In this document: in pieces, positions 7,131-14,581 of the stretch
How the letters are laid out: every line of letters starts with the position of its first letter
Numbering within the stretch: the stretch's first letter is position 1
From: CAYRSS01 sp964426945
GTDB taxonomy: Bacteria > Planctomycetota > Phycisphaerae > UBA1845
Length of the DNA: 18,265 nt
Assembly: GCA_964426945.1 (NCBI GenBank)
Contig: CAYRSS010000067.1
Coordinates: forward strand, 1-18,265
Reading direction: 5' to 3'
Made by a program: the position numbers and the translations under genes
Notes under the pieces: generated by a model
The model's input: the letters and a program-made list of their open reading frames with translations, nothing else
Database searches by the model: none
What the model was told of the DNA's origin: nothing

Positions 7131-8537
7131 TCACTTGCCGATGCAGAACCGCGCGAAGACCTGCCCGAGCAGGTCTTCCGTGGTGACTTCGCCGGTGACG
7201 TTGCCGAGCGTGTCGAGGGCCTCGCGCAGTTCGAACGCCAGCAGATCGGCGCAATCGATCGTCTCGGCCGCAGCGGCGCTCAGGGCGATCGCGCGGTCGA
7301 GGCTGAGCGTGGCTTCGTCCATCGCCCGCTGCTGACGCTCGGACACCACCATGGACTCCGCTCCGACGGTCGGCCCGCCGTCTTCCAGTATCCCCGCGAT
7401 CGCTGCTCTCAGCTGTTCGACGCCTTCGCCGGTGGCTGCGCTGACGGCAACTGCGCCAGCCGCCACGCCCACGACCCGTGCAGCGCCTGCGGCCGAGTGT
7501 TGACGCTCCTCGGGGGCGAGCAGGTCGATCTTGTTCGCCGCCACGATGCGACGGGGGGTGTCGAGGCCGCGGATCATCGCCGCGAAACCCGGCGGGGGCG
7601 GAACGGCCACGTCGAGCACGATCACGATCGCGTCCACGCTCTGCGCCTCACCCAGCGCCAGGGTCCGCGCGCGGGCGATGATCTCGTCGGCCGATTCGTC
7701 CAGCCCGGCCGAGTCGAGCAGAATCGCTTCACGGCCCCCCAGTCGGATCGGAACGCTGAGCAGGTCTCGCGTCGTTCCGGCCACCGCGGCGCAGATCGCC
7801 CGGTCTACGCCGCTGAGGGCGTTGGTGAGCGAACTCTTGCCCGCGTTGGGCGGGCCGATGAGCAGGACGCGCGGGAGGACGCCCGCGCGCTCCATCCTGC
7901 GCGTGTCGCGGCGAACAGCGAGGAGGCGCTCCCGCACGCGCCCCAGCCGGTCGATCAACTCGGCCGGTGTGATGAACTCGATCGGCTCCTCCGCGAAGTC
8001 GATGTCCGCCTCTACCAATGCGAGCAACTCGGCCAGCTCATCGCGAACCGCGGTGATGCCGCGCGAAAGCGCGCCGTCCATCATCCGCCGCGCGGCTCTC
8101 AGCTGCGTATCGCTCTCGGCGCTGATCACCGCGGCGACAGCCTGCGCCTGCGACAGGTCCATCCGGCCGTGCAGCAGTGCCCGTGCGGTGAACTCGCCCG
8201 GCAGCGCCGGAAGTGCGCCGGCGGCGACCGCGGTCTCGCGGAGCATGGCCAGCAGCGGCGGCGAGCCGGGGGCGAAGATCTCGACGACGTGTTCGCCCGT
8301 GAAGCTGCGCGGCGCTCGGAACGTGTACACCCGGGCCGGCAGGGAGGGGTTGCCGTCGATGATGAGTCGGCCGTCGCGGTGGCGCGAGCCGGGCAGGGCC
8401 GATAACCCGCCTTCGACAGCGATGAGCCCCTCAGCGATCCGGCAGGCGTCCGGTCCGCTGAGGCGCAGGATCCCGACGGCCCCGGCTCCCGCGGCCGAGG
8501 AAACTGCTGCAATGGTGTGGCCGATGCGGTCGATCAT
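7131..8537 (-). CDS. mnmE: tRNA uridine-5-carboxymethylaminomethyl GTPase MnmE
   Basis: With MnmG (not in the window) this GTPase modifies the wobble uridine of certain tRNAs. The 468-residue protein has the N-terminal folate-binding domain (opening DRIGHTIAAVSS, with PGEFTARA at about 113-120), a helical domain, and an inserted G domain. G-domain motifs are GPPNAGKSS (228-236), GTTRD (254-258), DSAGL (275-279, where DTAG is more usual) and NKID (335-338). The C-terminal CIGK (465-468) carries the catalytic cysteine. The frame stays open upstream to 9278, but that extension is a shadow of trpD. The ATG at 8537 begins exactly at the family start. It is convergent with the peroxidase gene, 16 bases from its stop, and divergent from trpD. 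Confidence 0.96.
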   Translation of the reverse strand: MIDRIGHTIAAVSSAAGAGAVGILRLSGPDACRIAEGLIAVEGGLSALPGSRHRDGRLIIDGNPSLPARVYTFRAPRSFTGEHVVEIFAPGSPPLLAMLRETAVAAGALPALPGEFTARALLHGRMDLSQAQAVAAVISAESDTQLRAARRMMDGALSRGITAVRDELAELLALVEADIDFAEEPIEFITPAELIDRLGRVRERLLAVRRDTRRMERAGVLPRVLLIGPPNAGKSSLTNALSGVDRAICAAVAGTTRDLLSVPIRLGGREAILLDSAGLDESADEIIARARTLALGEAQSVDAIVIVLDVAVPPPPGFAAMIRGLDTPRRIVAANKIDLLAPEERQHSAAGAARVVGVAAGAVAVSAATGEGVEQLRAAIAGILEDGGPTVGAESMVVSERQQRAMDEATLSLDRAIALSAAAAETIDCADLLAFELREALDTLGNVTGEVTTEDLLGQVFARFCIGK

Positions 8538-8615
8538 GTCCCAGAGGGCCCCGCGAAAACAGTAGCACGCGCCCGGCGCAGTGAACAGGCCCCGGACGCA
8601 GACGGCGAATTCCTC

Positions 8616-9638
8616 GTGGACCAGACGCTGCGACCGCTCTTCGAGAAGGTGACCGCCCGCGCCGACCTGACGCGCGAGGAGGCGCGCCGGCTGTTCGACC
8701 GCGTCATGGAGGGCGGAGTCCCGGAGATCGTCCTCGGGGCGTTCGTCGGCGCGCTGCGCACCAAGGGCGTGGTGGTGGCGGAACTGGTCGGAGCGGCTGA
8801 GGCGATGCGGGCCCGCTCGGTGAAGGTCCGATGTCGGCCAGGCTGCATCGATACGTGCGGCACCGGCGGTGACGGCGTCAGCACCTTCAACGTCTCGACC
8901 ACGGCGGCGGTGATCGCCGCGGCGGCGGGGGCCACGGTCGCCAAGCACGGCAACCGATCTTCTTCGCGCGTCAGCGGCAGCACCGAGGTGCTCGACGTGC
9001 TGGGGATCGATACCGAGGCCGACGTGGCCACGGTCGAGCGATGCCTGGCGGAGGTCAGCATCGGCTACCTCAACGCTCGGCTGCTGCATCCGGCGATGAA
9101 ACACGCCTCGCCCGTGCGCCAGGCGGTGGGCGTGCGAACGATTTTCAACCTGCTCGGGCCACTGACCAATCCGGCCGGCGCGAAGCGTCAGATCCTTGGC
9201 GTGCCGCGCCCGGAACTGCTCGACCTGGTGGCCGGCGCGCTGCGGGAGCTTGGCGCAGAGCACGTGTGGGTGCTGCACGGCGGCGGCCTGTGCGACTTGA
9301 CGATTACCGATGAAACGACGATCGTTGAGGTGCGCAGCGGCAGTACCCGGCGGCTGGTCGTCTCGCCCGAATTGGCGGGGCTGAGCCGCGGGCGGGTGGA
9401 GGATCTGATCGTCGACTCGCCCGGGCGCAGCGCCGCCGTCATCACCGAGATTCTCCGCGGTCGGCGCGGGCCGCAGCGGGATCAGGCAGTGCTCAATGCG
9501 GCGGCGGCGCTCGTCGTGGCAGGCGTGGTCGGCGAGCTGCGGGAGGGTGTCGAGGCGGCCGCTGCGGCGATTGACGCCGGTCGGGCGCTCGACGTTCTGG
9601 AACGCTGGCGGAAGCTGGCGCCGGGGCGCACCGCGTGA
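8616..9638 (+). CDS. trpD: Anthranilate phosphoribosyltransferase, somewhat divergent
   Basis: Transfers phosphoribose from PRPP to anthranilate in tryptophan synthesis. The product has the N-terminal helical part, the PRPP loop CGTGGDG (81-87) with FNVSTTAA, KHGNRSSS (110-117), and HPAMKHASPVRQAVGVRTIFNLLGP. Two deviations are seen. The acidic pair that binds the second magnesium in characterised enzymes (Asp-Glu in GLDE) reads Cys-Asp here (GLCDLT), and the usual FLFAP stretch before HPAMK is ARLL. The GTG at 8616 gives 340 residues and starts at the family N-terminus (DQTLRPLFEKVTA). The ATG at 8517 would add 33 residues and overlap the divergent mnmE start; neither has a strong SD. A TrpD paralogue with another substrate is possible, but TrpD is the best call. 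Confidence 0.88.
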   Translation: MDQTLRPLFEKVTARADLTREEARRLFDRVMEGGVPEIVLGAFVGALRTKGVVVAELVGAAEAMRARSVKVRCRPGCIDTCGTGGDGVSTFNVSTTAAVIAAAAGATVAKHGNRSSSRVSGSTEVLDVLGIDTEADVATVERCLAEVSIGYLNARLLHPAMKHASPVRQAVGVRTIFNLLGPLTNPAGAKRQILGVPRPELLDLVAGALRELGAEHVWVLHGGGLCDLTITDETTIVEVRSGSTRRLVVSPELAGLSRGRVEDLIVDSPGRSAAVITEILRGRRGPQRDQAVLNAAAALVVAGVVGELREGVEAAAAAIDAGRALDVLERWRKLAPGRTA

Positions 9639-9666
9639 TTCGTCGGTCGGCCGGGGGAGGCGCGTC

Positions 9667-9939
9667 GTGATCCGCTATGAATGCGACCGCTGCCGGGTGA
9701 AGCTCAGCGCCAACGATCCCCAGCGCTACATCCTGCGTATGGAAGTTTACGCCGCCGCGGGTCACGTGGAACTCGACGAGTCTGCGGAGGCCGCGAGCGG
9801 CAAGCCGGAACTGGAGCGGGTTCTTCAGCACCTCGCCGAGGCGGACCCCGACGAGGTGGAGGATCAGACCTACCGGGCGCTGCGTTTCGATCTCTGCGAC
9901 GCCTGCCGCCGCGAGGTGATCCGCAAGCCGTTCGGCTGA
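9667..9939 (+). CDS. Small protein with two CxxC pairs (probable zinc binding)
   Basis: Not recognised beyond its architecture. The 90-residue product has Cys6/Cys9 in ECDRC at the N-terminus and Cys77/Cys80 in CDAC near the C-terminus. The two pairs frame a strand (RYILRMEVYAAAGHVEL) and an acidic helix (about 46-66). Two widely spaced CxxC pairs suggest one zinc site joining the ends of a compact fold. The GTG start at 9667 is supported by a strong SD (GGGGGAGG at 9653-9660, six bases upstream). It follows trpD by 28 bases and precedes the glycosyltransferase by about 35, so it may be cotranscribed with both. No function can be given. Confidence 0.75.
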   Translation: MIRYECDRCRVKLSANDPQRYILRMEVYAAAGHVELDESAEAASGKPELERVLQHLAEADPDEVEDQTYRALRFDLCDACRREVIRKPFG

Positions 9940-9973
9940 TGCCGGTTGTGTTGCCACTGCGGGAGTGCATGGC

Positions 9974-11182
9974 TTGTCGGTGTCGATTCCGCTACCCAAG
10001 GACTCCGGACCCTCCGACTGGATCCCCGCCGTCGGCGAACTGTTCATGGTCTACTGGCCGATCCTCGCCGTCTCGTTCGGCGTGTCGCTGGTAATGACCC
10101 CTATCTGCCGCGCGTTCGCCCTGAAGAAGGGTATCGTCGACAAGCCGGACGAGTGGCTCAAGCCGCACGGCCGGCCCATCGCCTACCTCGGCGGCGTGGC
10201 GATCTTTCTTGGCTGGGTGGCGGGGGTCGCCTTCGCAATGTGGCGCTATGCCATGCCACCGGGCACGACGGCCGCCGACGTGGCCGGTCCGTTTCTCGAC
10301 GGTCGGCTGCTGACCGGCGTGCTGCTCGGGGCGGTGGGCATCGTCCTGCTGGGGCTCTTCGACGACCTGCGCGTCATGACCCCCAGAATCAAACTCGCCG
10401 GCAACATCGGCGTAGCTGTGCTGCTGATCGTCTTCGGGCTGGGTGATGAGGCCATCACGGTCCTGACCGACCGCGTCGGCGTCACCTTCGATGCCGGCGA
10501 GCGCTGGCTCGTCCTGCTCTACAGCATTCCGATCACGATGTTCATTATCGTCGGCGCTTGCAACGCGACCAACCTGATCGACGGGCTCGACGGTTTGTGC
10601 AGCGGTGTACTCGGCATCGTGTCGATCGGTTTCGCGATCCTCGCGTTTCACCTTCACGTCTACCGCTCGTGGAACGCCTCGGACACGATGCTGATCGTGC
10701 TGTCCCTCTCGATGCTGGGCGGTGCGATGGGCTTCCTGCCCTACAACCGCAACCCCGCGACGATCTTCATGGGCGACACGGGGTCAATGCTGCTGGGGCT
10801 CAACTCGGCAGTGATTCTGCTGATCTTTGTGGATGACCTGAACTTCCGCTGGATGGTGGCGGCCGTGATGATCTTCGGCCTGCCCGTGGCAGACATGGTG
10901 CTGACGCTCGTGCGGCGGTGGCGTGCCCAGCGACCGCTCATGCAGGGCGACCGCAGCCACTTCTACGACCAGCTGCGCGACCGCGGGTACTCCGTGCGCG
11001 GTGTGGTCCGGATCAGCTACGGCCTGACGCTGATGTTCGTGGTCAACGGCCTGCTGTCCACGGTGATGCGCATGCGTCACTTCCTGATCATCTACGTCGT
11101 GTTCTTCATGCTGCTGGCGTATGCCGTGCACCGCATGCGGATGGTGCGCGTTGACGGTCCGACGGCCGGGGAACACGCATGA
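9974..11182 (+). CDS. WecA/MraY-family polyprenyl-phosphate sugar-1-phosphate transferase
   Basis: Integral membrane enzyme that moves a sugar-1-phosphate (for WecA, GlcNAc-1-P) from a UDP-sugar to undecaprenyl phosphate, the first step of a lipid-linked glycan. About ten hydrophobic segments are visible. Family signatures are GRPIAYLGG, LFDDL (the paired aspartates, about 130-131), NATNLIDGLDGL (197-208), FMGDTGSM (about 266-273), and a late cytoplasmic GDRSHFYDQL. The overall order fits WecA/TagO better than MraY. The TTG at 9974 has GGGAG at 9961-9965 eight bases upstream; the GTG at 9965 (three residues longer) lacks that spacing. The stop overlaps the next start as ATGA (11179-11182), so translation is coupled. 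The actual sugar is unknown, and no other glycan genes are in the window. Confidence 0.88.
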   Translation: MSVSIPLPKDSGPSDWIPAVGELFMVYWPILAVSFGVSLVMTPICRAFALKKGIVDKPDEWLKPHGRPIAYLGGVAIFLGWVAGVAFAMWRYAMPPGTTAADVAGPFLDGRLLTGVLLGAVGIVLLGLFDDLRVMTPRIKLAGNIGVAVLLIVFGLGDEAITVLTDRVGVTFDAGERWLVLLYSIPITMFIIVGACNATNLIDGLDGLCSGVLGIVSIGFAILAFHLHVYRSWNASDTMLIVLSLSMLGGAMGFLPYNRNPATIFMGDTGSMLLGLNSAVILLIFVDDLNFRWMVAAVMIFGLPVADMVLTLVRRWRAQRPLMQGDRSHFYDQLRDRGYSVRGVVRISYGLTLMFVVNGLLSTVMRMRHFLIIYVVFFMLLAYAVHRMRMVRVDGPTAGEHA

Positions 11183-11511
11183 CGCTCGCGGCGCGCGTGC
11201 AGCCGTCGCTGTCAGGAGAAACGCCGCTCCTCGGCGCGGCGCTGCTGGCCGCCATGCAGCGGGTCGGCGCGGACGACGACGACCGCTGGGACGACGAGGA
11301 TGACTTCGTCGACGACCCCGACGGCGATGACGATGACGACCTGATGGTCTGTCCCTCGTGCCGGGCGGCCGTCCACGAGCAGACGCAGCAGTGTCCGCAC
11401 TGCGGCGACTACATCACACCGGTCTACCCCGGCTCCGACCGCCGGCGATGGGTGGTGGGGGCCGTCGCCCTCGCCATCGTGGCCTCGATGCTGCTCTGGC
11501 TGCTCCGTTGA
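11179..11511 (+). CDS. Acidic zinc-ribbon protein with C-terminal membrane anchor
   Basis: Not a named family. The 110-residue product has a short N-terminal helix (SGETPLLGAALLAAMQRV), then a very acidic linker of Asp with some Glu (about 32-54). Next is a zinc ribbon with CPSC and CPHC pairs 14 residues apart (MVCPSC then QCPHCGDYI), then a basic turn and a hydrophobic C-terminal segment (WVVGAVALAIVASMLLWLL) ending at the last residue. This is the arrangement of a tail-anchored cytoplasmic zinc ribbon. The start overlaps the stop of the WecA-like gene as ATGA, so the two are translationally coupled. An accessory role for the transferase is possible but not shown. Confidence 0.8.
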   Translation: MTLAARVQPSLSGETPLLGAALLAAMQRVGADDDDRWDDEDDFVDDPDGDDDDDLMVCPSCRAAVHEQTQQCPHCGDYITPVYPGSDRRRWVVGAVALAIVASMLLWLLR

Positions 11512-11671
11512 GCTGATCCCCCCGAGTTCCGCTCCCCACCGACACTCGAATCCTTGCCTGGCCGCGCAGCGCGCTTGCCAAACCCGGCGGCCGCATGAGC
11601 CGATAAGTCCAGCGCGGGCCCGTACGCCCGCTGGTGTTCGAGGCCGTCCGCCACCCGCGACCGGACCACCC

Positions 11672-12580
11672 ATGAGCGACGAGACCCCCATCAACCCGGA
11701 TACCCCGCGCGACGATGGCTCGTCGGGCGGTGCCGCCGACGGCGACTTCGCCGGCATCAGCGGCCCCGAACTGTCGGGCCTTCTTGACGAGGCGTCGTCG
11801 CTCGCGGCAGAACTGAAGCACGACCTCGGCGAGCCAGAAGGGCTGCGCGTCGAAGCGGCGGAGGACGAACTGCTCGCGCAGAGCGAGGACCTCACGGGTC
11901 GTGTCGAGGCGGAACTGTCGGAGATGGAGCGGCTGGCGCAGGAGGCGGGCGACGCGCTCGGCGCCGGCGGGCCGGATTCTGACTCGGGTCAGCCTGAGGC
12001 TGCCGCCCAACCGGCCGCCGATCCCGGCGAAGTCCCCGACTTCATGTCGGAGTTCACGCGCCCCGAGCCCCCCGCGGCGAAACCGGCGCCGGCGTCGATC
12101 GAAGCGGATTCGTCCGAGGTGCCCGACTTCATGTCGGAGTTTACCCAGCCGGAGGCCCCTTCGCCGCCGCCCCGTCAGCGGACGGCGGCGCAGACCTCCG
12201 CCGGTACCGTCAGCGTCGCCGCGGAAACGGACGCGGCAGCGGAACTCCGTGACGACCTGCTGCGCGACCTGATGTCCCGGCCTGAGCGACCAGCTGAGAC
12301 CGAGGACGACGGGGGGCCTGAGCTGAGGGGGGCCTCCGCGGCGGAGGCGGATCAGTCGTCGGATTCCGCCGCCTCGCCGCGCGCGTCGATCGGCTCGCGC
12401 TTCGCCGGCATGGCGGAGGCGTCCGTCGGCGGGCTGGCGACGATGCTCGAGACGGTCGATCGCCCGTTTCACCGGCTCGGGGACCGCACGAGGTGGGTAG
12501 CGGGGCTCGTTGGCCTGGCGACGCTGGGGACGACAATCCTGCTGCTGCTTTCGCACTTCCTGGGCAGCGGCCCGTTCTGA
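11672..12580 (+). CDS. Acidic disordered tail-anchored protein with repeated EVPDFMSEFT motif
   Basis: Not recognised. The 302-residue product is rich in Glu, Asp, Ala, Pro and Ser and looks mostly disordered. A helical, coiled-coil-like acidic part spans about 36-95. The ten-residue motif EVPDFMSEFT occurs exactly twice (120-129 and 149-158) in Pro-rich linkers. A hydrophobic C-terminal segment (about 274-294) is preceded by basic residues. This suggests a membrane-tethered cytoplasmic protein whose short linear motifs bind a partner. The neighbouring zinc-ribbon protein is also tail-anchored. The ATG at 11672 has no good SD. A GGGTG-CGGA-CACCC hairpin (12587-12600) follows the stop without a T-run. 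Confidence 0.72.
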   Translation: MSDETPINPDTPRDDGSSGGAADGDFAGISGPELSGLLDEASSLAAELKHDLGEPEGLRVEAAEDELLAQSEDLTGRVEAELSEMERLAQEAGDALGAGGPDSDSGQPEAAAQPAADPGEVPDFMSEFTRPEPPAAKPAPASIEADSSEVPDFMSEFTQPEAPSPPPRQRTAAQTSAGTVSVAAETDAAAELRDDLLRDLMSRPERPAETEDDGGPELRGASAAEADQSSDSAASPRASIGSRFAGMAEASVGGLATMLETVDRPFHRLGDRTRWVAGLVGLATLGTTILLLLSHFLGSGPF

Positions 12581-12692
12581 CCGGCCGGGTGCGGACACCC
12601 TCGCAACGGCTGACTTCCGCTCGATCAGCGCTTAGCATGGTTCTCGGTTTCACCGTCCCCGCGGGGGCGGTCGAGCCGGGGCGTACCAAGCC

Positions 12693-13034
12693 ATGCGCAG
12701 CGTTCACCATCGGCAATCAGATCAGGGCTCCTTACGGCGAGTGCGGGGCCTGGCCGTGCGCGCCGCCGTGCTGGTCGTGCGCTGCTACCAGGCGATGATC
12801 CGACCACTGCTCATCGGTTCTTGCAAGTACCACCCGACGTGCAGCGAATACGCCGTCGAGGCACTCACCGAGCACGGGCTGCTCCGCGGCGGTTTGCTGG
12901 CGGCGCGCCGCCTGCTGCGCTGCCATCCCTTCGGCCGGGGCGGCATCGATCCGGTCCCGCCCTCCGGTCAGCCTGGGCAGGACGTCGGCAGGAATCGCCC
13001 GGAAATCGCATCCTCCGGCGCTGCGAACGCTTAG
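12693..13034 (+). CDS. yidD: YidD-type membrane protein insertion efficiency factor
   Basis: YidD is a small peripheral inner-membrane protein that helps YidC-dependent insertion. The conserved core is clear: CYQAMIRPLLIGSCKYHPTCSEYAVEAL followed by RRLLRCHPFGRGGIDPVP, with three conserved cysteines. The C-terminal 30 or so residues are variable. The family usually begins shortly before the RxYQ segment, so the first 16 residues from ATG 12693 may not be translated, and the GTG at 12741 is a good alternative start. Neither has a clear SD. It is not beside rpmH, rnpA or yidC, the usual neighbours in many bacteria. Confidence 0.9.
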   Translation: MRSVHHRQSDQGSLRRVRGLAVRAAVLVVRCYQAMIRPLLIGSCKYHPTCSEYAVEALTEHGLLRGGLLAARRLLRCHPFGRGGIDPVPPSGQPGQDVGRNRPEIASSGAANA

Positions 13035-13078
13035 CAGACAACTCACAGGCCAGTCACAGCACGGCGCCGCTGGGGCCG

Positions 13079-13108
13079 TTGACGTACCGAACAGGCGACG
13101 GCTAGCCT
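13079..13108 (+). promoter_or_regulatory. Possible promoter for the RdgC-like gene
   Basis: TTGACG (13079-13084) is followed after 18 bases by TAGCCT (13103-13108). The -35 box is good and the -10 box weak. It lies 46 bases before the ATG, which itself has a strong SD (AGGGGAG at 13142-13148). Confidence 0.35.
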
Positions 13109-13153
13109 CCGCCCCCTGCGCTAACTTCGGCTGGCAGTGGCAGGGGAGTCATC

Positions 13154-14368
13154 ATGGGTTTCGCCTCCGGTTCCGCGTCATTCCGTCGTTTCTTCCTCGT
13201 GGGCGAACGGCCTGCTTCATGGTCAGCCGAGTGGCAGGCCGCCGTCGCGGAGCACGCCTTCGGGCGGCAGGGCTCGGCCGCGTCAGACGGCGTGGAAGTC
13301 GGCTGGATCGTGCCGAATCACCTCTTCGATGTCGACTTCGCCGAGCCGCACCGCATCGAGTATGAGCGCTTCGTCTACCTCGCCATGCGCGTCGATCGGA
13401 CCGCGCCGCCCGCCTCGGTGGTGCGCAGCTACCGCTTGATGGAGGAGCGCGCCGCGCTCGAGGCAAGCGGCCGAGACACGCTGACCCGTGCTGAGCGCCG
13501 GCTGGCCCGCGATGCCGCCGATCAGCGCGCCCGCGAGGAAGCGGAATCGGGCATGTACCGGCGGATCGCCGCGTATCCCGTGGTCCTCGACATGGAGGCG
13601 GGCGTCGTCTACTTCGGCAGCCTCGGCGCTTCGGCGGCCGACCGGCTGACGCGACTCTTCTCCGACACGTTCCGCGTCACGCTCGCTCCCGCGACGCTCG
13701 AGGAGGTCGCGCAGCGCGCCGCCGAGCGACACGGATCAGCCCGAGCGCTGGACGATGCCACGCCCACGCACTTCGCGCCCCACCCCGCGGACGGCGATCA
13801 CAACCGGCACGCCGAAGCGGAGGGCGACGGCTCGCCATTCGCCCCGGGCGACCACACGTTTCTCGGCCGCGAGTTTCTCACCTGGCTCTGGCGCGGCCTG
13901 GAGCATGAGGAGGGCGTGTTCCCGATCGCCGGCGATGCGACGCTGCTGCTGGCGGCGAACCGGGCGATGAGCCTGGACTGCATGTACGGCGTGAGCGGGC
14001 GGGTCTCGCTGGTCTGCGACGCGCCCTCGCGGGCGCGCGAGGCGCGGACGGCGCTGCAGGTCGGCAAGCAGCCGACGCGGGTCGGCTTGATCCTGAGCCA
14101 CCAGGGCGACGAATACACCCTCACGCTCGACGGGCCAAAGTGGCAGATCAGCGGGCTCACCCTGCCGCCACCCGAGGAAGGCGAGCCCCGCGCGATGCTG
14201 ATCGACCGGTTCAATCATTTCCGGGCGGTTGCGGGGGCGCTCGACGGACTTTTTTCCAGTTTCCTAACCCGTCGGCTCAACGGGGTTTGGCCTCAGGAGT
14301 CGGCCGCGCTCCGGCGGTGGGTGCAGGAAGGCGCGCGGGTTGCCGAAGGCCAGCTCGTCACCGCGTAA
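13154..14368 (+). CDS. RdgC-like protein (putative recombination-associated DNA-binding protein)
   Basis: The 404-residue product resembles RdgC in order of features. It opens with SFRRFFLVGERP and a GW-containing strand region (VEVGWIVPNHLFD), then APPASVVRSYRLMEE. Next comes a basic helix TLTRAERRLARDAADQRAREE, followed by PVVLDMEAGVVYFGSLGASAADRLTRLF. E. coli RdgC has a comparable run (ILPSPVIKQAL, a Lys-rich helix, MMWIDTVNGLIMVDCAS). RdgC forms a ring around DNA and modulates RecA. This protein is about 100 residues longer than the E. coli one, and I recall similar planctomycete proteins annotated as hypothetical or RdgC-related. The assignment rests on pattern and needs a profile search. 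The start is well supported by AGGGGAG (13142-13148) five bases upstream. No terminator is obvious after it. Confidence 0.6.
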   Translation: MGFASGSASFRRFFLVGERPASWSAEWQAAVAEHAFGRQGSAASDGVEVGWIVPNHLFDVDFAEPHRIEYERFVYLAMRVDRTAPPASVVRSYRLMEERAALEASGRDTLTRAERRLARDAADQRAREEAESGMYRRIAAYPVVLDMEAGVVYFGSLGASAADRLTRLFSDTFRVTLAPATLEEVAQRAAERHGSARALDDATPTHFAPHPADGDHNRHAEAEGDGSPFAPGDHTFLGREFLTWLWRGLEHEEGVFPIAGDATLLLAANRAMSLDCMYGVSGRVSLVCDAPSRAREARTALQVGKQPTRVGLILSHQGDEYTLTLDGPKWQISGLTLPPPEEGEPRAMLIDRFNHFRAVAGALDGLFSSFLTRRLNGVWPQESAALRRWVQEGARVAEGQLVTA

Positions 14369-14545
14369 GCTTCGGCCCCGTCTGGCTTTGCCTTGACCAG
14401 CGGCCAGGCAACCTGTCCCGCCTTAACGATTCGCGAGTTGGTTCAACACCTATTCCACGATGCCCACCTTCTCAGCATCGCTGAAGCGCCCGCAAACCGG
14501 ACGAACATCGAACCAGATTTCTTTGGGAATCTGGATACATTCGGT
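14369..14545. other. Convergent gap, first part: no gene seen
   Basis: About 500 bases separate the RdgC-like gene (plus) and the dehydrogenase gene (minus). In this first part I see no convincing ORF. It holds a weak hairpin (TGCCT/AGGCA at 14389-14410) and the inverted repeat at 14513-14534, and part of it is visibly less GC-rich than the flanking genes. The rest of the gap is the candidate RNA gene described separately. Confidence 0.5.
14513..14534. promoter_or_regulatory. 7-bp inverted repeat just upstream of the orphan promoter
   Basis: CCAGATT (14513-14519) and AATCTGG (14528-14534) are perfect inverted arms with an 8-base spacer. The repeat ends 11 bases before the TTGACA box at 14546, a position typical of an activator site. 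It has no T-run on either side, so terminator function is unlikely. Confidence 0.4.
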
Positions 14546-14575
14546 TTGACAGGGAACCTTCGGGCGGACTATATT
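14546..14575 (+). promoter_or_regulatory. Near-consensus sigma70 promoter of an orphan transcription unit
   Basis: TTGACA (14546-14551, full consensus) and TATATT (14570-14575, five of six) are separated by 18 bases. No credible coding start follows. The matching terminator is at 14821-14872. The same TTGACA and TATATT boxes, with a 16-base spacer, precede ispE at 16541. Confidence 0.7.
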
Positions 14576-14581
14576 GCCGCC

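Noticed and set aside
8538..9278. Upstream extension of the mnmE frame by about 247 codons
   Set aside because: It lies fully antisense to trpD, and the MnmE family starts at the Met encoded at 8537.
12587..12600. GGGTG-CGGA-CACCC hairpin as terminator of the motif protein gene
   Set aside because: Short stem and no T-run after it.
14513..14534. Inverted repeat as a terminator of the RdgC-like gene
   Set aside because: No T-run follows on either strand, and its place just before a -35 box fits an operator better.
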